Source: Schleiferiaceae bacterium (GTDB taxonomy: Bacteria > Bacteroidota > Bacteroidia > Flavobacteriales > Schleiferiaceae). Taken from it: a stretch of 8,509 nt of DNA. This document shows, in pieces, positions 6,674-8,509 of this stretch. The first letter of the stretch is position 1, and the number at the start of each line of letters is the position of its first letter. The stretch is from positions 1 through 8,509 of the forward strand of contig JAOARK010000008.1 in NCBI GenBank assembly GCA_025210575.1, in the 5' to 3' direction. The position numbers and the translations under genes were made by a program. Below the pieces are notes generated by a model. It searched no databases. It was not told where the DNA came from and worked only from the letters and a program-made list of their open reading frames with translations.

Positions 6674-6700
6674 TTCAACAAAATTAAGGAGTTCAACAAA
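6674..6700. repeat. Direct repeat TTCAACAAA, two copies 18 bp apart
   Basis: TTCAACAAA occurs at 6674-6682 and 6692-6700 in the divergent spacer. The first copy overlaps the candidate -7 element of the minus-strand gene. The pair may be a regulator binding site or chance in AT-rich sequence. Confidence 0.4.
6679..6686 (-). promoter_or_regulatory. Candidate -7 element for the 477-aa unknown-function gene
   Basis: On the minus strand the site reads TAATTTTG, a full TAnnTTTG match ending 26 nt before the ATG at 6653. A TTTG (minus strand, 6704-6707) lies 17 bp further upstream and could be a -33 element, slightly closer than the usual 19-21 bp. Confidence 0.42.
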
Positions 6701-6721
6701 GCACAAACTGACAATTGACAT

Positions 6722-6729
6722 TATTTTTG
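6722..6729 (+). promoter_or_regulatory. Candidate -7 element of the MBL-fold hydrolase gene
   Basis: TATTTTTG is a full match to TAnnTTTG and ends 23 nt before the ATG at 6752. The only nearby TTG (6715-6717) is too close to be the -33 box, so support is the -7 match and position only. Confidence 0.4.
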
Positions 6730-6751
6730 ATTAAATTCTTTTCCGATTTAA

Positions 6752-7516
6752 ATGAAAATAAGTTTTCTGGGTACAGGAACATCTCAAGGTGTCCCTATCA
6801 TAGGCTGTCAATGTAAAGTTTGTCTATCTCCTGACCATAAAGATAAACGTTTGAGGTCTTCAATATTGATTTCATCAGAAAATACCAGGATTACAATCGA
6901 TTGCACTCCAGACTTTAGGTATCAGATGCTTAGGGAACAGGTTCGTGATATAGATGGAATTGTTTTCACTCATGAACACCAAGATCATGTTGCCGGATTG
7001 GATGATGTTAGAGCGATTAACTTCATTAACAATAAAGATATGCCCATTTGGGGAAACAAAAGAGTGTTGAAAAGATTAAAAAAAATGTATGATTATGCTT
7101 TTTTGGAGAATAAATATCCAGGCGTTCCTAAAATCGAATTAATCGAAATAAATGAGGAAAGTGTTTTTAATGTAGGGGATATTGAAATACAATGTATCGG
7201 GGCATGGCATGGCGATTGGCCAGTTCTTGGATTTAGGGTAGGTGACCTTGTATACTTAACAGATGTAAACCGAATTGACTCTCAACAAATGGAAAAGATT
7301 AAGGGTTGCAAGACTTTAATCGTTAGTGCATTAAGAAGGGAAAAACATCATTCACACTTTAGTCTGGCAGAAGCTGTAGATTTTATCGAAAACCTTAATG
7401 TAAATGAGGGTTATTTGACACATATAAGTCATCAAATGGGAAAGCACAAGGATGTATCTACTGAATTACCTTCCTATATAAAATTGGCCCATGATGGACT
7501 AGAGCTAGAACTATGA
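6752..7516 (+). CDS. PhnP-like metallo-beta-lactamase-fold hydrolase
   Basis: The 254-aa cytoplasmic protein has the MBL motif THEHQDH with H74, H76, D78 and H79, then H153 (AWHGDW), D171 (YLTDVN) and H224 (THISH) as remaining dinuclear-metal ligands. C19, C21 and C24 in GCQCKVC together with H227 match the structural zinc site of E. coli PhnP, a phosphoribosyl cyclic phosphodiesterase. The N-terminal FLGTGTSQGVPIIGC is typical of this subgroup. A cyclic phosphodiester is the likely substrate class, but no C-P lyase (phn) genes are visible here, so a role in phosphonate use is not supported. The natural substrate is unknown. The ATG at 6752 gives the family N-terminus. The stop overlaps the stop of the convergent dihydroorotase-like gene. 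Confidence 0.88.
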   Translation: MKISFLGTGTSQGVPIIGCQCKVCLSPDHKDKRLRSSILISSENTRITIDCTPDFRYQMLREQVRDIDGIVFTHEHQDHVAGLDDVRAINFINNKDMPIWGNKRVLKRLKKMYDYAFLENKYPGVPKIELIEINEESVFNVGDIEIQCIGAWHGDWPVLGFRVGDLVYLTDVNRIDSQQMEKIKGCKTLIVSALRREKHHSHFSLAEAVDFIENLNVNEGYLTHISHQMGKHKDVSTELPSYIKLAHDGLELEL

Positions 7517-8509
7517 TCTAACCAATTTTCCCTTATTCACAATTCCAAAGGCTTTACCCTTTAAGTCACTTTTGTAGAAAGGATTGTTTTCTGATGTAGG
7601 CTTTAAACTCTTTATGTCAATTTTCCAATCCGCATTTGGATTGAAAAGCGTTAACTCCGCAATAGACCCATTATTAATGCTGATTTGTGAGGAACCAAGG
7701 ATGTTTCTTGGATTGTGACTAATCCAGTTCACCCAGTTTTCCCAGCCCAATGTTTCTGCCAATTGTTTTCCATACAAACCAAGTGCAGTTTCCAGCCCAC
7801 GCATACCGAATGCAGCATGTTCAAATTCACATTTTTTCAATTCAATATCTTGAGGTATATGGTCAACCGCAATTGCATCAATTGTTCCATCCTTTAGGCC
7901 TTCAATAAGCGCTAGTCTATCATCATTTGTTCTTAAGGGAGGCAAAACTTTATATCGGGTGTCGTATGATGTCAACTCTTCATCTGTCAATACCAGATTG
8001 TATAGATTAACATCGCATGTTACGTTCAAACCTCTTGCTTTTGCCTCACGAATGAGTTCTACACTTTTAGCTGAAGATATAGACGTAAAGTGAATAGCGC
8101 TTTCACAATACTCACATAAGTAAATATCTCTTTGAATAGTAATCTCTTCGCTTAATGAAGGTAAACCTTTGAGCCCTAAATATGTGCTTGTTTCGCCCTC
8201 ATTCATTTGTCCATTTTCCGAAAGATTCTTTTGGTTGGGAAAGGTAAAAACAGGTGCGTTAAAGGTTCGTGCATAAAGAAGAGCTAGTTTCTGAACATTT
8301 GGATTTTCTATAGAATTTTTCCCATTGTAGAATCCAACAGCTCCCGATTGATGCATATCGTATAATTCAGAAAGCTCTTTACCTTCAAGATTTTTGGTCG
8401 TAGCTCCTAAAGGTAATAAGTGTATCGATTGTTCATCAGCTTTTCTATAGATGTACTCAATACCATCTTTACTTTGCAATACAGGTTGAGTTTGTGGAGT
8501 GAGCACTAC
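7511..8509 (-). CDS. Dihydroorotase-family protein, C-terminal part, metal ligands largely missing (start outside window)
   Basis: About 333 residues of an amidohydrolase close to dihydroorotase of the PyrC multifunctional-complex type; the family is about 420 aa, so roughly the first 90-100 are beyond the right edge. The GTG at 8504-8506 is internal: the frame is open to the edge and the sequence starts mid-domain. Recognisable stretches include HLLPLGATTKNLEGKEL, MNEGETSTYLGLKGLPSL, SAKSVELIREAKARGLNVT, YKVLPPLRT and DHIPQDIE. Compared with type I dihydroorotases, the metal-binding Asp (usually HxED) is replaced in PVFTFPNQKN, the CHVS His by Ser in HFTSISS, and the PHH His by YN in DVNLYNL. 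Only the catalytic Asp of DH at 7859-7864 remains. It may be a non-catalytic PyrC'-like partner of aspartate carbamoyltransferase or a Bacteroidota-specific paralogue. The symbol is left blank for that reason. Confidence 0.88.
   Translation of the reverse strand, partial: VVLTPQTQPVLQSKDGIEYIYRKADEQSIHLLPLGATTKNLEGKELSELYDMHQSGAVGFYNGKNSIENPNVQKLALLYARTFNAPVFTFPNQKNLSENGQMNEGETSTYLGLKGLPSLSEEITIQRDIYLCEYCESAIHFTSISSAKSVELIREAKARGLNVTCDVNLYNLVLTDEELTSYDTRYKVLPPLRTNDDRLALIEGLKDGTIDAIAVDHIPQDIELKKCEFEHAAFGMRGLETALGLYGKQLAETLGWENWVNWISHNPRNILGSSQISINNGSIAELTLFNPNADWKIDIKSLKPTSENNPFYKSDLKGKAFGIVNKGKLVRS

Overview
The window looks like a chromosomal housekeeping stretch from a member of the Bacteroidota, most likely Flavobacteriia or a close relative. 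The evidence is low GC content, very tight gene packing, almost no Shine-Dalgarno sequences before starts, several TAnnTTTG-type -7 promoter elements, and proteins that read as typical of that phylum (FabI, the C-x5-HGH pterin synthase, FolE, a metal-ligand-poor dihydroorotase). No mobile element, CRISPR array, tRNA or rRNA was seen.

Layout. Bases 1-617 hold the 3' end of recN (+). fabI (+) follows at 660-1475, and a strong bidirectional hairpin terminator (1495-1520) separates it from the convergent prfC (-, 1526-3106). A 165-bp divergent spacer (3107-3271) carries a good prfC promoter candidate and no clear forward promoter. Next is a forward block of three overlapping genes: idi (3272-3787), a PTPS/QueD-family gene (3784-4194) and folE (4187-4855). 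After 70 bp come two very small coupled genes: a lysine-rich 46-aa protein (4926-5066) and a 50-aa PspC-domain membrane protein (5066-5218). These run tail-to-tail, with one base between the stops, into a 477-aa conserved protein of unknown function (-, 5220-6653). A 98-bp divergent spacer with candidate promoters both ways precedes a PhnP-like metallo-beta-lactamase-fold hydrolase (+, 6752-7516). Its stop overlaps the stop of a dihydroorotase-family gene (-) whose start lies beyond the right edge. With the two small genes counted, no gene-free stretch exceeds 165 bp.

How the genes fit together. The idi-PTPS-folE block joins isoprenoid isomerisation to two consecutive pterin steps: FolE makes dihydroneopterin triphosphate and the PTPS-family enzyme acts on it. 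Catalytic residues in both pterin enzymes line up with the characterised families, and the C-x5-HGH spacing favours the 6-pyruvoyltetrahydropterin (tetrahydrobiopterin-type) class over queuosine-type QueD. The other genes serve DNA repair (recN), fatty acid elongation (fabI), translation termination (prfC), and possibly pyrimidine synthesis.

I see no clearly new multi-gene system. The items most worth a second look are the coupled mini-gene pair ending in a minimal PspC protein, the unknown 477-aa protein, the dihydroorotase homologue that has lost three of the four metal ligands expected in the visible part, and the pterin-class assignment.
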